From: Ruegeria spongiae
GTDB lineage: Bacteria; Pseudomonadota; Alphaproteobacteria; Rhodobacterales; Rhodobacteraceae
Direction of reading: 5' to 3'
NCBI RefSeq assembly: GCF_023502395.1
Contig: NZ_JAMFMB010000002.1
Location: forward strand, 1-64,000
DNA: 64,000 nucleotides
Part shown: piece after piece, positions 1 to 8,706 of the stretch
How the letters are laid out: every line of letters starts with the position of its first letter
Numbering within the stretch: the stretch's first letter is position 1
The notes under the pieces: model-generated
Told to the model about the DNA's origin: nothing
What the model saw: only the letters and a program-made list of their open reading frames with translations
The model's database searches: none
Position numbers and translations under genes: made by a program

Positions 1-111
1 TCTGTGTTTCTATTCTTCCAGACGAAGGTCGAAGCGTAGTGACCACAAAAAATTTATTCGTGACCAGCATTTTTCGGGCTGCGGTGAGTAGCGCTGAAAG
101 AACTGCCTTTC

Positions 112-576
112 TCAGGCCGCCTGAACGGGATGCGCCTCGGTCAGAATGGCATAGAGCTTGGCAGGGTCCAGATTGGCCCTGAGCTTGTTGCAGATCGACT
201 GGTCCCGCAACGTGCGGGACACCAGTGCCAGCGCCTTAAGGTGGTCGACGCCCGCGTCTTCGGGCGCAAAAAGCGCAAAGGCGATATCGACGGGGGCCCG
301 GTCCACCGCCCCGAAGTCGATCGGTTTCTCCAGCAGGATGAACACACCCGATACCCGGTCAAGCGTAGACAGGCGGGCATGGGGCAGGGCCACGCCGTGC
401 CCAACGCCGGTTGGCCCAAGGCTCTCGCGTTCCAGCAAGGCTTCGACCGTTGTTTCTGGATTCTGACCAAGTGTGGCGAATGCCAGATCAGCGATCTCCT
501 GAAACAAACGCTTCTTGCTCGAAGCCGTTGAGAATACCCTCACGGCTTCGGGTCTGAGGATGCTTGAAAGCTCCAT
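112..576 (-). CDS. ptsN: PTS IIA-like nitrogen regulatory protein PtsN
   Basis: Single-domain EIIA(Ntr) protein of 154 residues, the usual length. The phosphoryl-accepting histidine is His66 in the motif GVALPHARL, and the preceding GPTGVGHG loop is also typical. In the nitrogen PTS it takes phosphate from NPr and regulates potassium, carbon and stress functions rather than sugar uptake. The ATG at 576 is chosen because a GGAG box lies 9 bases ahead of it; an upstream GTG at 618 would add 14 residues but has no good ribosome binding site. It is the last gene of the lptCAB-hpf-ptsN row. In many proteobacteria rpoN sits in this row, but here it is absent. Confidence 0.9.
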   Translation of the reverse strand: MELSSILRPEAVRVFSTASSKKRLFQEIADLAFATLGQNPETTVEALLERESLGPTGVGHGVALPHARLSTLDRVSGVFILLEKPIDFGAVDRAPVDIAFALFAPEDAGVDHLKALALVSRTLRDQSICNKLRANLDPAKLYAILTEAHPVQAA

Positions 577-638
577 CTGTGCTTGCTCCACATTTTGTGT
601 CACCGCTTGCGGTGACACCTTTGTTCGTTTCTTGCCTA

Positions 639-1202
639 TTACGGATCGATCCAGCCGATGTTGCCGTCTTCGCGGCGATACACGACGTTCAACCCATCTT
701 TGTTCTCGTTCCGAAACACCAGCACCGGGGCGCCCGCCAGTTCCATCTGCATCACTGCCTCACCTACCGACAGGGATGGAATCTGCGTTTCCATTTCCGC
801 CACAATGATGGGTTGCAGCGACGCGGGTTCCGCAGCCTCGCCCGATTCTTCGGAAGCGAGGATATAGGACGATGCTCCGAAAAGTTCAACCGGCTCCGAG
901 CGATCCTTGTGGTGGTCCTTCAACCTGCGCTTGTATCTGCGCAGCTGGGTTTCCATCTTGGCGCAGCACCCCTCAAATGCTGCATAGATTTCAGTGGCAT
1001 GGGCCTTGGCCTGGGCAGTCAGGCCGGTCGACAGATGCACCGTGGTTTCGCATACATATTCATGCGCCGAGCGTGAAAACACGACATTGGCATCGGTTGG
1101 GCGCTGGGCATATTTCTGGATGACCTCGCCAAGTTCCGTCTGCACATGAGTCTGCAGAGATTCGCCAATATCAATCTGTTTTCCGCTGATCTGGTAACGC
1201 AT
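639..1202 (-). CDS. hpf: Long-form ribosome hibernation promoting factor
   Basis: 187-residue S30AE/YfiA family protein that binds the 30S subunit and drives 100S ribosome dimer formation in stationary phase. It is the long form: an N-terminal S30AE domain (start MRYQISGKQIDIG) of about 105 residues, a linker, then a C-terminal dimerisation domain with the segments KVSF-like DGLNVVYRREDGNIGWI at the end. The ATG at 1202 is preceded by AAGGAG at good distance; upstream in-frame codons as far as 1397 are non-coding in character. It lies 62 bases upstream of ptsN and 250 bases downstream of lptB, so it probably has its own promoter. Confidence 0.92.
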   Translation of the reverse strand: MRYQISGKQIDIGESLQTHVQTELGEVIQKYAQRPTDANVVFSRSAHEYVCETTVHLSTGLTAQAKAHATEIYAAFEGCCAKMETQLRRYKRRLKDHHKDRSEPVELFGASSYILASEESGEAAEPASLQPIIVAEMETQIPSLSVGEAVMQMELAGAPVLVFRNENKDGLNVVYRREDGNIGWIDP

Positions 1203-1232
1203 GTGATCTCCTTCACAATTCACGCCCGTGTT

Positions 1233-1251
1233 CACACCGAAAACCGGTGTG
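1233..1251. other. Inverted repeat in the hpf leader
   Basis: Perfect 7-bp stem CACACCG/CGGTGTG with a 5-base loop, about 30 bases ahead of the hpf start and in the 247-base gap after lptB. It has no T-tract, so it is a weak terminator candidate. It could be an operator or an mRNA 5' stem. Nothing else stands out in this gap. Confidence 0.35.
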
Positions 1252-1449
1252 TCGTTACTTGCGGGCGGTGGGGTCAGGCATGGCGTGCGGTTCATGAGCG
1301 GTTTTTCCCCCGTGGAAGGGACATCTGGAACCCGTGATAAAGCACAGCTCTGCCATGCCCCAATTGAGGCAAGAGACGGGCGGAGAGTCAATGGCAACCG
1401 GGTCGAAAAGGGCAGATTTCACCGCTTGATACCAGCAGATTTTCCCAGA

Positions 1450-2208
1450 TCATGTGATGCGGAAGTTCTCGCCAAGGTAGACTCGGCGCACGTTCTCATT
1501 GTTGACCACTTCGGCAGGCGTTCCGGACATCAGAACCTGCCCGTCATGCAGGATATAGGCGCGGTCCACGATCTCGAGCGTTTCGCGCACATTGTGGTCG
1601 GTGATCAAAACACCGATTCCGCGTTTCTTGAGATCGGCCACGAGGTGCCGGATATCTCCGACGCTGATCGGGTCGACCCCGGCAAAAGGTTCGTCCAGCA
1701 GCAGGTATTTCGGTTTGGCGGCCAGACAGCGGGCGATCTCGACCCGGCGGCGTTCGCCGCCCGACAGCGCCAGCGCAGGCGCGCGGCGCAGGTGTTCGAT
1801 TGAAAAGTCAGAGAGCAGTTCTTCGAGCCGCTCCTTGCGCTTGTGGCCGTGCTTCTCGGCCACGTCGAGTACGGCCGAGATATTGTCCTCGACACTCAGC
1901 CCGCGAAAGATCGACATTTCCTGTGGCAGGTAACCGATCCCCAACCGCGCGCGGCGATACATCGGCAGAGTGGTGACATTCTGGCTGTCGATGGTGACGG
2001 TCCCGGCCTCGGGAAATACCAGCCCGGCAATGGCGTAAAAGGTGGTTGTCTTGCCCGAGCCGTTCGGCCCCAGCAGGGCCACCACCTCGGAACGGCCCAG
2101 CGACATCGAGACATCGCGGATCACCGTGCGCTTGCTGTAGGACTTGCGCAGCTTGTCGATCCTGAGGCCGGATTTGCCCTCGGTCACTGTCAGATCAGCC
2201 CGTGCCAT
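1450..2208 (-). CDS. lptB: LPS export ABC transporter ATP-binding protein LptB
   Basis: 252-residue ATPase that powers LptFG extraction of LPS from the inner membrane. Walker A is GPNGSGKT at residues 47-54, the Q-loop is YLPQEMSIF, the signature is LSGGERRRVEIAR, Walker B is LLLDEP, and the switch histidine follows in LITDHNV. The ATG at 2208 shares one base with the lptA stop (TGATG), implying translational coupling. The open frame extends upstream to 2673 only as a shadow of lptA. LptF and LptG are not in this window. Confidence 0.95.
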   Translation of the reverse strand: MARADLTVTEGKSGLRIDKLRKSYSKRTVIRDVSMSLGRSEVVALLGPNGSGKTTTFYAIAGLVFPEAGTVTIDSQNVTTLPMYRRARLGIGYLPQEMSIFRGLSVEDNISAVLDVAEKHGHKRKERLEELLSDFSIEHLRRAPALALSGGERRRVEIARCLAAKPKYLLLDEPFAGVDPISVGDIRHLVADLKKRGIGVLITDHNVRETLEIVDRAYILHDGQVLMSGTPAEVVNNENVRRVYLGENFRIT

Positions 2209-2699
2209 CAGTTTCCATCCGGTTTCAGGATGGTTTTGACGCGACCGGCCATCTGCGCCGTTCCGGTCACCAGATTGACCACCATCTCGTTCGAGGTCAC
2301 CGTGTTCTGGCCCTGCGTCAGCAACACGTCGCCGGTCATGACGATGACACCGGTTTCGATCGTATAGTCGGCGCGGTCGGCCTGCGCCGCATCCGGTCCG
2401 CTGACCAGCACTACGTCTCCGGTCGCCTCCATCCGCTGAATGCCGGACTTTTCCTTTTCGTAGATCACCAGAACCCGCTTGGCCGACAGCTTCATTTCGC
2501 CCTGCGAGATAAAGACATTGCCGGTGAACTCGGCCGATCCGTCCTCCTGATTGACATCGAGATTGTCGGCGGTGACTTCGACCGGCAGGCTCGGGTCGGC
2601 CTTGACCGCGCCAAAGGCGACATTGGCACCCTGCGCCGCAACCGCTGCCCCGAACAGGGCAAATAACACACACAGAAACAGGGTACGAAAATGGTTCAC
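2208..2699 (-). CDS. lptA: LPS transport periplasmic protein LptA
   Basis: 163-residue OstA-like protein with an N-terminal signal peptide (hydrophobic FRTLFLCVLFALFGAAVAAQG). The mature part repeats the beta-jellyroll pattern of LptA, for example VEVTADNLDVNQEDGSAEFTGNV and ATGDVVLVSG. It bridges LptC at the inner membrane to LptD at the outer membrane. It starts 3 bases after the lptC stop and overlaps the lptB start. Confidence 0.9.
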   Translation of the reverse strand: MNHFRTLFLCVLFALFGAAVAAQGANVAFGAVKADPSLPVEVTADNLDVNQEDGSAEFTGNVFISQGEMKLSAKRVLVIYEKEKSGIQRMEATGDVVLVSGPDAAQADRADYTIETGVIVMTGDVLLTQGQNTVTSNEMVVNLVTGTAQMAGRVKTILKPDGN

Positions 2700-2702
2700 A
2701 GC

Positions 2703-3302
2703 TTATCTTTCGGATTTCTTAGGGTCGTATAACAGCTTAACGCCGTTTGTGAAAAGAACATGGATGGGTCCGCCGTCACTTTTTGGACCCAACTCCATGC
2801 TTCCGGCAGTAAATTCCCCGATCGGACCGTGGCCCTCGACCTCGCCCGGAGCGTTGCCGGCCACTTCGCGGGTCGAGGTGCTGAGCAGATCCGTCGTCAC
2901 TTCAAGCCCGTCAGCGGTGGTGATGACCACATCTCCGGTAAAGGTCGCCATCTCGGTTTCCATCGACAGGTGGCCGGTGTCAGAGGTCAGGTTGATGTGA
3001 CCGCCATTGTTCAGCGTCAGCCGCGCGCGCAGGTTGCGGGCCTCGGCGGGGTTGTAGGTGCCGCCGGGGCTTACCGAATCGGCGGTGAACTGGATTTCCT
3101 CGCCCTTGTCGGTGACGCCGCTGAAAAACGGCTCGGTGATCTGCTGGTCGCGGATGCGTTCGATCACATCGCCTTCGGCGAAGGGGATCGAGGATTCGGG
3201 ATCGACACTATCTGACAGCAGGAAAAGGGTGGACAACAATCCCAAAGCCGCAAGCGGCAGCAGCACCTTCAAGAGCTGCACCAGACGGGAATGGCTGTCC
3301 AC
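2703..3302 (-). CDS. lptC: LPS export system protein LptC
   Basis: 199-residue protein with one N-terminal membrane anchor (LLKVLLPLAALGLLSTLFLL) and a periplasmic beta-rich LptC domain. LptC takes LPS from LptBFG and hands it to LptA. Position directly ahead of lptA and 11 bases after kdsD fits the usual kdsD-lptC-lptA-lptB order. Sequence conservation of LptC is low, so the call rests partly on context. Confidence 0.85.
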   Translation of the reverse strand: MDSHSRLVQLLKVLLPLAALGLLSTLFLLSDSVDPESSIPFAEGDVIERIRDQQITEPFFSGVTDKGEEIQFTADSVSPGGTYNPAEARNLRARLTLNNGGHINLTSDTGHLSMETEMATFTGDVVITTADGLEVTTDLLSTSTREVAGNAPGEVEGHGPIGEFTAGSMELGPKSDGGPIHVLFTNGVKLLYDPKKSER

Positions 3303-3313
3303 TTTGCCGCCCC

Positions 3314-4282
3314 TCAGCCCAGGCCGACGCGTAGGCAGTCGTGGATGTGCAAAATTCCCCTGGCCTGGCCGTCCTCAGCAGGGTCCACGACAAAGAGGCA
3401 GGTGATCTTGGGCGTGGGCATCGTCATCAGCGCCACTGCTTTCTCGGCCAGTTCGTCTGGTCCGATGGTACGGGGGTTTGCAGTCATTACTTCATCAACG
3501 GTTAGACCCAATAGCCCCTGCATATGGCGCCTGAGATCGCCGTCCGTTACGATACCCAACAATCGGCCTTGCGTATCGGCCACTCCGACAACGCCAAACC
3601 CTTTCTGACTCATCACCAAGAGCGCTTCGCCCATCAGAGTCCCGGATTTGACGATTGGCGCGTCCGCGTGCATCAGATCGCTGACCTTGCTGAGCCGCGC
3701 CCCCAGCTTGCCGCCGGGGTGGAAGTCACGGAAATTCTCGGGCCGGAAATCGCGGTATTTCATCAGCGCGATCGCCAGCGCATCGCCCATCGCCAGCGTC
3801 AGCGTGGTCGAAATCGAGGGCACGATCCCATAGCCGCAGGCCTCGCCCAGCGACGGGATCAGCAGATGCACGTCGGCCTCTTTCATCAGCGTGCTTTCCG
3901 GCTTGCTCGACAACCCGATCAGCGGAATGCCAAAGCGGCGGGTGAAGGCCAGCAGATTGGCCAGCTCCGGCGCCTCGCCCGAGTTCGAGATCGCCAGCAC
4001 CACGTCTCCCTTCGACAGCATCCCCAGATCGCCATGGCTGGCCTCGGCAGGATGCACGAAATAGGCGGGCGTGCCGGTGCTGGCCAGCGTTGCCGCGATC
4101 TTATGTCCGATATGGCCCGATTTGCCGATGCCGCTGACGATCACACGTCCAGTGGCGTCGAGGATCATCTGCACCGCCTGCTCAAAGCGGTCATCCAGCC
4201 CGTCGCAGAGCACCTCAAGCGCTTTTGCTTCGTCGATGATGACTTGCCGGGCGGTGGTCAGAAGGGTGTTTGAGTCAGTCAT
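3314..4282 (-). CDS. kdsD: Arabinose-5-phosphate isomerase (KpsF/GutQ family)
   Basis: 322-residue enzyme interconverting ribulose 5-phosphate and arabinose 5-phosphate, the first step to Kdo for LPS. An N-terminal SIS domain (VSGIGKSGHIGHKIAATLAS, then the conserved segment HPAEASHGDLGM) is followed by two C-terminal CBS domains (MSQKGFGVVGVAD and LFVVDPAEDGQARGILHIHD). The ATG at 4282 overlaps the upstream stop as ATGA, so it is preferred over the in-frame codon at 4312. Confidence 0.92.
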   Translation of the reverse strand: MTDSNTLLTTARQVIIDEAKALEVLCDGLDDRFEQAVQMILDATGRVIVSGIGKSGHIGHKIAATLASTGTPAYFVHPAEASHGDLGMLSKGDVVLAISNSGEAPELANLLAFTRRFGIPLIGLSSKPESTLMKEADVHLLIPSLGEACGYGIVPSISTTLTLAMGDALAIALMKYRDFRPENFRDFHPGGKLGARLSKVSDLMHADAPIVKSGTLMGEALLVMSQKGFGVVGVADTQGRLLGIVTDGDLRRHMQGLLGLTVDEVMTANPRTIGPDELAEKAVALMTMPTPKITCLFVVDPAEDGQARGILHIHDCLRVGLG

Positions 4283-4893
4283 GAATGTGCAAAAATGTCC
4301 GTTTCCGGCCACCCGGCCAGATCCAGCCGGGCGCGGGTGGGAAGAAAGTCAAAGCAGGACTGCGCGATGTCGCTGCGTCCCTCGCGATCAAGCCGTTCGT
4401 TCAGCCTGTCGCGCAGTTGATGCAGATAGAGAACATCCGAGGCCGCATAGTCCAGCTGCGCATCGCTCAGGGTCTCGGCCCCCCAGTCGCTCATCTGCTG
4501 CTGTTTCGAGATATCGACGCCCAGCAATTCCTGACACAGGTTCTTGAGCCCGTGCCGGTCGGTATAGGTGCGGATCAGCCGGCTGGCGATCTTGGTGCAA
4601 TAAACCGGAGCCGCCAGCGCGCCAAAGGCGTGATACATCGCGGCAATGTCGAAGCGTCCGAAATGAAACAGTTTCAGCACGTTCGGATCGGTCAGCATGG
4701 CACAAAGATTGGGGGCCTCTGTCTGGCCCTTCTCGACCTGAATGATATGCGTGTTGCCGTCGCCGCCCGACATCTGAATGACGCAGAGCCGGTCGCGATG
4801 CGGGTTCAGCCCCATAGTCTCGCAATCGATGGCCACCACCGGCCCAAGGTCCAGCCCGTCGGGCAGATCGTTTTTATAGAGATGATTTGCCAC
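4279..4893 (-). CDS. rnd: Ribonuclease D-like 3'-5' exonuclease (short form)
   Basis: 204-residue DEDDy exonuclease. Exo I is VVAIDCETMGL, Exo II has the aspartate in FHFGRFDIAAMY, and Exo III is YAASDVLYL, so all catalytic residues are present. The HRDC domains of E. coli RNase D (375 residues) are missing, as is normal for the short alphaproteobacterial form that sits ahead of kdsD. Likely role is tRNA or small RNA 3' end trimming. It is the first gene of the LPS row. Confidence 0.88.
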   Translation of the reverse strand: MANHLYKNDLPDGLDLGPVVAIDCETMGLNPHRDRLCVIQMSGGDGNTHIIQVEKGQTEAPNLCAMLTDPNVLKLFHFGRFDIAAMYHAFGALAAPVYCTKIASRLIRTYTDRHGLKNLCQELLGVDISKQQQMSDWGAETLSDAQLDYAASDVLYLHQLRDRLNERLDREGRSDIAQSCFDFLPTRARLDLAGWPETDIFAHS

Positions 4894-4947
4894 CGGCAGG
4901 TCCTTCGTTACATACCCGGCCCGAGATAGGGTGTTTTGCCCCTGAAC

Positions 4948-5916
4948 TCAACCGGGCCGATCACTGGCGGGCTGGCCCGGACCCGGCAGATGGCGGCCAT
5001 GATCCGAGATGATCACAAATACATCCGCCCGGTCCAACACCGGGGCCAGCGCGCGTGTGGCCTGGTGGGTCAGTTGGTCGACCTCAGTCCCGGTCAGGGC
5101 GCGTGCCGGTGTCAGGTAGATTGCTACCTGATAGGAGCGGCCCAGCTTGCTGAGCGCAAAATCGATCACTTCACCCGGCCAGTCCGCCATTACGCCTCGC
5201 AGGGCCCGACGCGCCTTGACCACCTCGGATGGTGGTGCGGTGGCCCCGGCCAGTTCGGCCAACCCGCTGGTGAAGCTGGTCCAGTAGGTGGTGATGGCAA
5301 AGCCACACAGCAACATGACGATCAGCGAGTCCCCGATTGGTGTGATGGGGGCAAGCACGCTATCACGCAAATAATAGACACCGATCAGGCCAATCCCCGC
5401 CACCATCGTCACCGCCCCGTCAAATGCGGCAGAGCTGGCCTCGATCCGCAGCATGCCGCTGACCTTCCCGCCTTTGCGCCACGCCATATAGTGAAACGCC
5501 CAGAGCGCCAGACATGTGGCACTAATCCCCAGAAAATAGATGATGACCGGCCCCATCTGGACCTCGGGGATGGGTTTGCCCATCAGATAGGCATAGATCC
5601 GCGTGGCCGCCCCGAGGATGGCGAAGATCACCACACCCAGCAGCGACAGGGCACGGAAGGTAGTAAAGATCGCCTCGTCCGCCGCATAGCCCCAGGGGCG
5701 GTGCCGGTCCGGTATGGCATCGACGCGCTTGCGGATGCGCAGGGCGAAATAGCCCGCAACAAAGCCCACCAGCGAAAACAGCCCGTCCACCAGAATGGCC
5801 TGCGAGTTCGACAGCACCGCTGTGATCACTCCGGCGGCCCCCATCAGCAGGTTCGCGGCCATGCTGAGGCGAAAGGCGCGGGCCTCGCTGTGCGCGGCGC
5901 TCGTGGCGTGTGACAT
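4948..5916 (-). CDS. Cation diffusion facilitator-like membrane transporter
   Basis: 322-residue protein with about five to six membrane spans (for example LLMGAAGVITAVLSNSQAILVDGL and LIGVYYLRDSVLAPI) and a C-terminal soluble domain of about 90 residues, the layout of CDF/cation efflux proteins. The segment SQAILVDGLFSLV resembles the first CDF metal-binding helix, with the usual second acidic position changed, and AAFDGAVTM is the second. Metal specificity cannot be read, and the altered site makes zinc transport uncertain. The ATG at 5916 has AGAGAGG in front; the open frame further upstream to 6420 is antisense to the next gene. Confidence 0.75.
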   Translation of the reverse strand: MSHATSAAHSEARAFRLSMAANLLMGAAGVITAVLSNSQAILVDGLFSLVGFVAGYFALRIRKRVDAIPDRHRPWGYAADEAIFTTFRALSLLGVVIFAILGAATRIYAYLMGKPIPEVQMGPVIIYFLGISATCLALWAFHYMAWRKGGKVSGMLRIEASSAAFDGAVTMVAGIGLIGVYYLRDSVLAPITPIGDSLIVMLLCGFAITTYWTSFTSGLAELAGATAPPSEVVKARRALRGVMADWPGEVIDFALSKLGRSYQVAIYLTPARALTGTEVDQLTHQATRALAPVLDRADVFVIISDHGRHLPGPGQPASDRPG

Positions 5917-6153
5917 CGGGACCTCTCTTTTGGGCGGGTTTGCCCGTATCAATCCGCGAAACGCACGCTTGGTCAATCGGATAGCACGTCTGACGGGCCA
6001 CATGATCACGCAAGAATGATGTTGAATTGCGCGGCTATCTGCCGATGATTGCCCCATTCCGCTTGAGCCGGTTGCGGTTCGGCGTGATATAACGAGGCAG
6101 AAACATAGTCCCGCGCCGAAAAGTGGCGCACCGAGCAGAAAGTGACCGTTCCC

Positions 6154-6813
6154 ATGAAAAGCGTAAAGATTACCGCAGCCGTTGCCCTTGTTGCCCTGGG
6201 TGCCTGTACCGATCCGGCGACCCTGGCCTCTCAGACCGATCCGAACAAGAACACCAAGCAGGGCGCCCTGATCGGCGGGATCGTCGGGGCGGGTGTCGGC
6301 GCGATCGCCAATGATTCTGATCCAGGCCTTGGCGCCCTGGCCGGGGCCGCGATTGGCGCAGCCGCCGGTGGCATCGCTGGCAACCAACTGGACAAACAGG
6401 CCGCCGAACTGCGCCAGCAACTGGCCAATGACGGCATCACCATCGTCAACCAGGGCGACCGCCTGCTGGTTTCACTGCCCAGCGACATCACCTTTGACAC
6501 TGACAGCGCCACCGTGCGTCCCGCCTTGCGGAGCGAAGTGAACAAGGTGGCCCAGAACCTGCTGCGCTACCCAGACTCGACCATTCAGGTGGTCGGCCAT
6601 ACCGACAGCGACGGCGATGCCGGGTATAACCTGAACCTGTCCGAGCGGCGCGCAAACTCGGTCGCCGATATCCTGCAGGCCGGTGGCGTGACCTATAACC
6701 GGATCACCATCATCGGACGCGGCGAAGAGGTGCCTATCGCCTCGAACCTGACGGCGGGCGGCAAGGCGCAGAACCGGCGCGTCGAGATCTATATCATTCC
6801 GCGCAAATCCTGA
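6154..6813 (+). CDS. OmpA-family lipoprotein with glycine zipper
   Basis: 219-residue lipoprotein with signal peptide and lipobox ending ALGAC at residue 18. A glycine-zipper segment (GALIGGIVGAGVGAIA, then GAAIGAAAGGIAGN) of about 45 residues precedes an OmpA-C peptidoglycan-binding domain with VVGHTDSDG and LSERRANSV. It resembles YiaD/Pal-type proteins tethering the outer membrane to peptidoglycan. The ATG at 6154 places the lipobox correctly; a GTG at 6142 is an alternative. It is alone, with a 237-base gap from the divergent transporter. Confidence 0.85.
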   Translation: MKSVKITAAVALVALGACTDPATLASQTDPNKNTKQGALIGGIVGAGVGAIANDSDPGLGALAGAAIGAAAGGIAGNQLDKQAAELRQQLANDGITIVNQGDRLLVSLPSDITFDTDSATVRPALRSEVNKVAQNLLRYPDSTIQVVGHTDSDGDAGYNLNLSERRANSVADILQAGGVTYNRITIIGRGEEVPIASNLTAGGKAQNRRVEIYIIPRKS

Positions 6814-6915
6814 TCGCGGCTCTGCAATTCTCAACATCTGATGCGCGCGGGCAGGGCTTTGGCCTTGCCCGTCTTCGCGCTAGATCAGGGCAAACGCATC
6901 TGATGGAGATTTAGC

Positions 6916-7455
6916 ATGTCGACCCCCGTTCTTGTTGGTATTTCCGGATCGCTGCGGCGCGAGGCCACCAATCGCAAGCTCATGCGCGAGGCGGTGCGGC
7001 TGTTTGGCCCCTCCGAGTTCATCGAGGGCGATCTGAATCTGCCGCTCTATGACGGTGATCTGGAAACCGGAGAGGGCATCCCCGACTCGGTACAGGTGCT
7101 GGCCGATCAGATCGCGCGGGCCCATGCCATCGTGATCGCGACCCCGGAGTACAATAAGGGTCCTTCCGGCGTGCTGAAGAACGCGCTGGACTGGGTGAGC
7201 CGGACCAAGGGCAACCCCTGGGCCGACAAACCGGTCGCGGTGATGTCTGCCGCCGCGGGCCGCGCTGGCGGCGAGCGGTCGCAGATGATCCTGCGCAGCT
7301 TTCTGGTGCCGTTCCAGCCGCGTCTGATCACCGGTCCCGAGGTGCATCTGGCCAGCAGTTCGGCCGAGTTCCACGACGATGGTCGTTTGAAGAATGAACG
7401 CTATGAGAAATCGCTGCAGGCGTTGATGGAGAAATTGCGTGCCCAGATTGGCTGA
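6916..7455 (+). CDS. NAD(P)H-dependent FMN reductase
   Basis: 179-residue flavodoxin-fold reductase. GISGSLRREATNRKLMR is the FMN phosphate loop, and TPEYNKGPSGVLKNALDWVS is the family hallmark. Members reduce quinones, azo dyes, chromate or supply reduced FMN. A GGAG box precedes the ATG. No operon partner: the next gene is convergent 38 bases away, so the physiological substrate is open. Confidence 0.88.
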   Translation: MSTPVLVGISGSLRREATNRKLMREAVRLFGPSEFIEGDLNLPLYDGDLETGEGIPDSVQVLADQIARAHAIVIATPEYNKGPSGVLKNALDWVSRTKGNPWADKPVAVMSAAAGRAGGERSQMILRSFLVPFQPRLITGPEVHLASSSAEFHDDGRLKNERYEKSLQALMEKLRAQIG

Positions 7456-7493
7456 TTGCCCTTGTTAGGTCCTTTTTTCAGGTCTTCCGGCCT

Positions 7494-8534
7494 CTAAAGT
7501 GACTTTTCGGGCTGGAAATCCTCGGGGATGTGGTCTTTGCCCTCCAGCATCAGATCGGCCATCACCTGCGCCACTTTCGGGGCCATGCCAAAGCCGATCT
7601 TGAAGCCACCATTGGCGATGAACTGACCATCATGCAGCGGATGCGCCCCCAGCATCGGCGCGCGGCTGCGTGACCGGGGCCGGACACCGGCCCAACGTTC
7701 GATCACCTCGGCCCCGTGCAGGACGGGCAGGGCGCGTGTGGCCCGGTCCAGCACCTCGTCCAGCGCGGCATCGGTCGTGCCGGGGTCGTCATAGTCCCGT
7801 TCCGAGGTTGACCCGATGGCCACCGTGCCATCCGCATGGGGCACGATATGCACCGCATCGGCAAAGATCTGCGGCACCTCACCTGCATTGAACCGCAACA
7901 GCGCGGCCTGCCCCTTGACGCCATTTCCCACCGTCTTGCCAAAGGCGCGGCTTAACTCCTCCAGCCCGTGAACGCCGGTCGCGTGCAGAACCTGACCGGA
8001 ATCCTCGGCCTCAGTCACGACCTGCGCGCCCAATGCGGTCAGCGCAGCGCTCAGGGCGGCGCAGGCGCGGCGGGGGTGCATGCGGGCGGTCAGCGTGTCG
8101 TGGATCACGTAACCGGTGGGCGAGGCAGGCGCCCAGTTTCCCACGTCGGACACCGGGCGCACCGACCATTCAGCCTTGCCTTGCCAGAGCTCCCTGGCCG
8201 AAGCTTCTCGCGCGCGTGCCAGATGCAGCGCTTTGTCATCGGCAATCGGCTGCAACCGCCCCAGCCGTGCATAGCCCGGCGATACCCCGCCAGTCGCCTC
8301 GACATCGCGCCAGAACGGATCGGCCAGCAACAGACTGTCGAGTTGAAAGGCTTTCTTGGCGTTCCAGTTCTCGGGCACATGCGGGGCAAGCGCCCCGACC
8401 AGCCCACCCGACGATCCTGCACCCGGGCCGTTCGGGTCCACCACCCGGACATGCGCGCCGCGCCGGGCGCAGATCCACGCAATCGACAGTCCGAAAATGC
8501 CCGCCCCGCGAATGGTGATATCGATGCTTGCCAA
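7494..8534 (-). CDS. FAD-dependent oxidoreductase, MnmC oxidase-like
   Basis: 346-residue DAO-family flavoprotein. The ADP-binding motif is RGAGIFGLSIAW near the N-terminus, followed by a DAO core and the C-terminal glycine-rich NGGFKIGFGMAPKVA. The divergent neighbour is mnmD, which in E. coli is fused to a DAO-family oxidase as MnmC. The inference is that this gene supplies the oxidase that converts cmnm5U to nm5U in tRNA. Glycine or amino acid oxidase remains possible. A TTG at 8534 with AAAGGCGG ahead is the favoured start, because the frame upstream runs through a repeat. Confidence 0.7.
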   Translation of the reverse strand: MASIDITIRGAGIFGLSIAWICARRGAHVRVVDPNGPGAGSSGGLVGALAPHVPENWNAKKAFQLDSLLLADPFWRDVEATGGVSPGYARLGRLQPIADDKALHLARAREASARELWQGKAEWSVRPVSDVGNWAPASPTGYVIHDTLTARMHPRRACAALSAALTALGAQVVTEAEDSGQVLHATGVHGLEELSRAFGKTVGNGVKGQAALLRFNAGEVPQIFADAVHIVPHADGTVAIGSTSERDYDDPGTTDAALDEVLDRATRALPVLHGAEVIERWAGVRPRSRSRAPMLGAHPLHDGQFIANGGFKIGFGMAPKVAQVMADLMLEGKDHIPEDFQPEKSL

Positions 8535-8580
8535 GATCGCCGCCTTTCTCCAGTGTCGCGCCGTTGCGGACAGCTCCTGA

Positions 8581-8684
8581 GCGCAATCCGAAAAGTGGGA
8601 ACCGGTTTTCGGATCAAATTGCGCGCCAAAAGATTTATGCGCAATCCAGAAACGGTGAAACGGTTCTCGGAACAGACGGCGCGT
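8581..8684. repeat. Two copies of a palindromic intergenic repeat
   Basis: Copy 1 (8581-8624) is a long imperfect hairpin: GCGCAAT pairs with ATTGCGC, and inside it ATCCGAAAA pairs with TTTTCGGAT. Copy 2 (8639-8684) begins with the same GCGCAATCC and keeps the spacing, but its arms are degraded. Similar CCGAAAA...TTTTCGG palindromes are scattered through alphaproteobacterial genomes. They occupy the 172-base gap between the divergent mnmC-like and mnmD genes. Confidence 0.65.
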
Positions 8685-8706
8685 CAAGGAACGGGTAGAT
8701 CATGCC

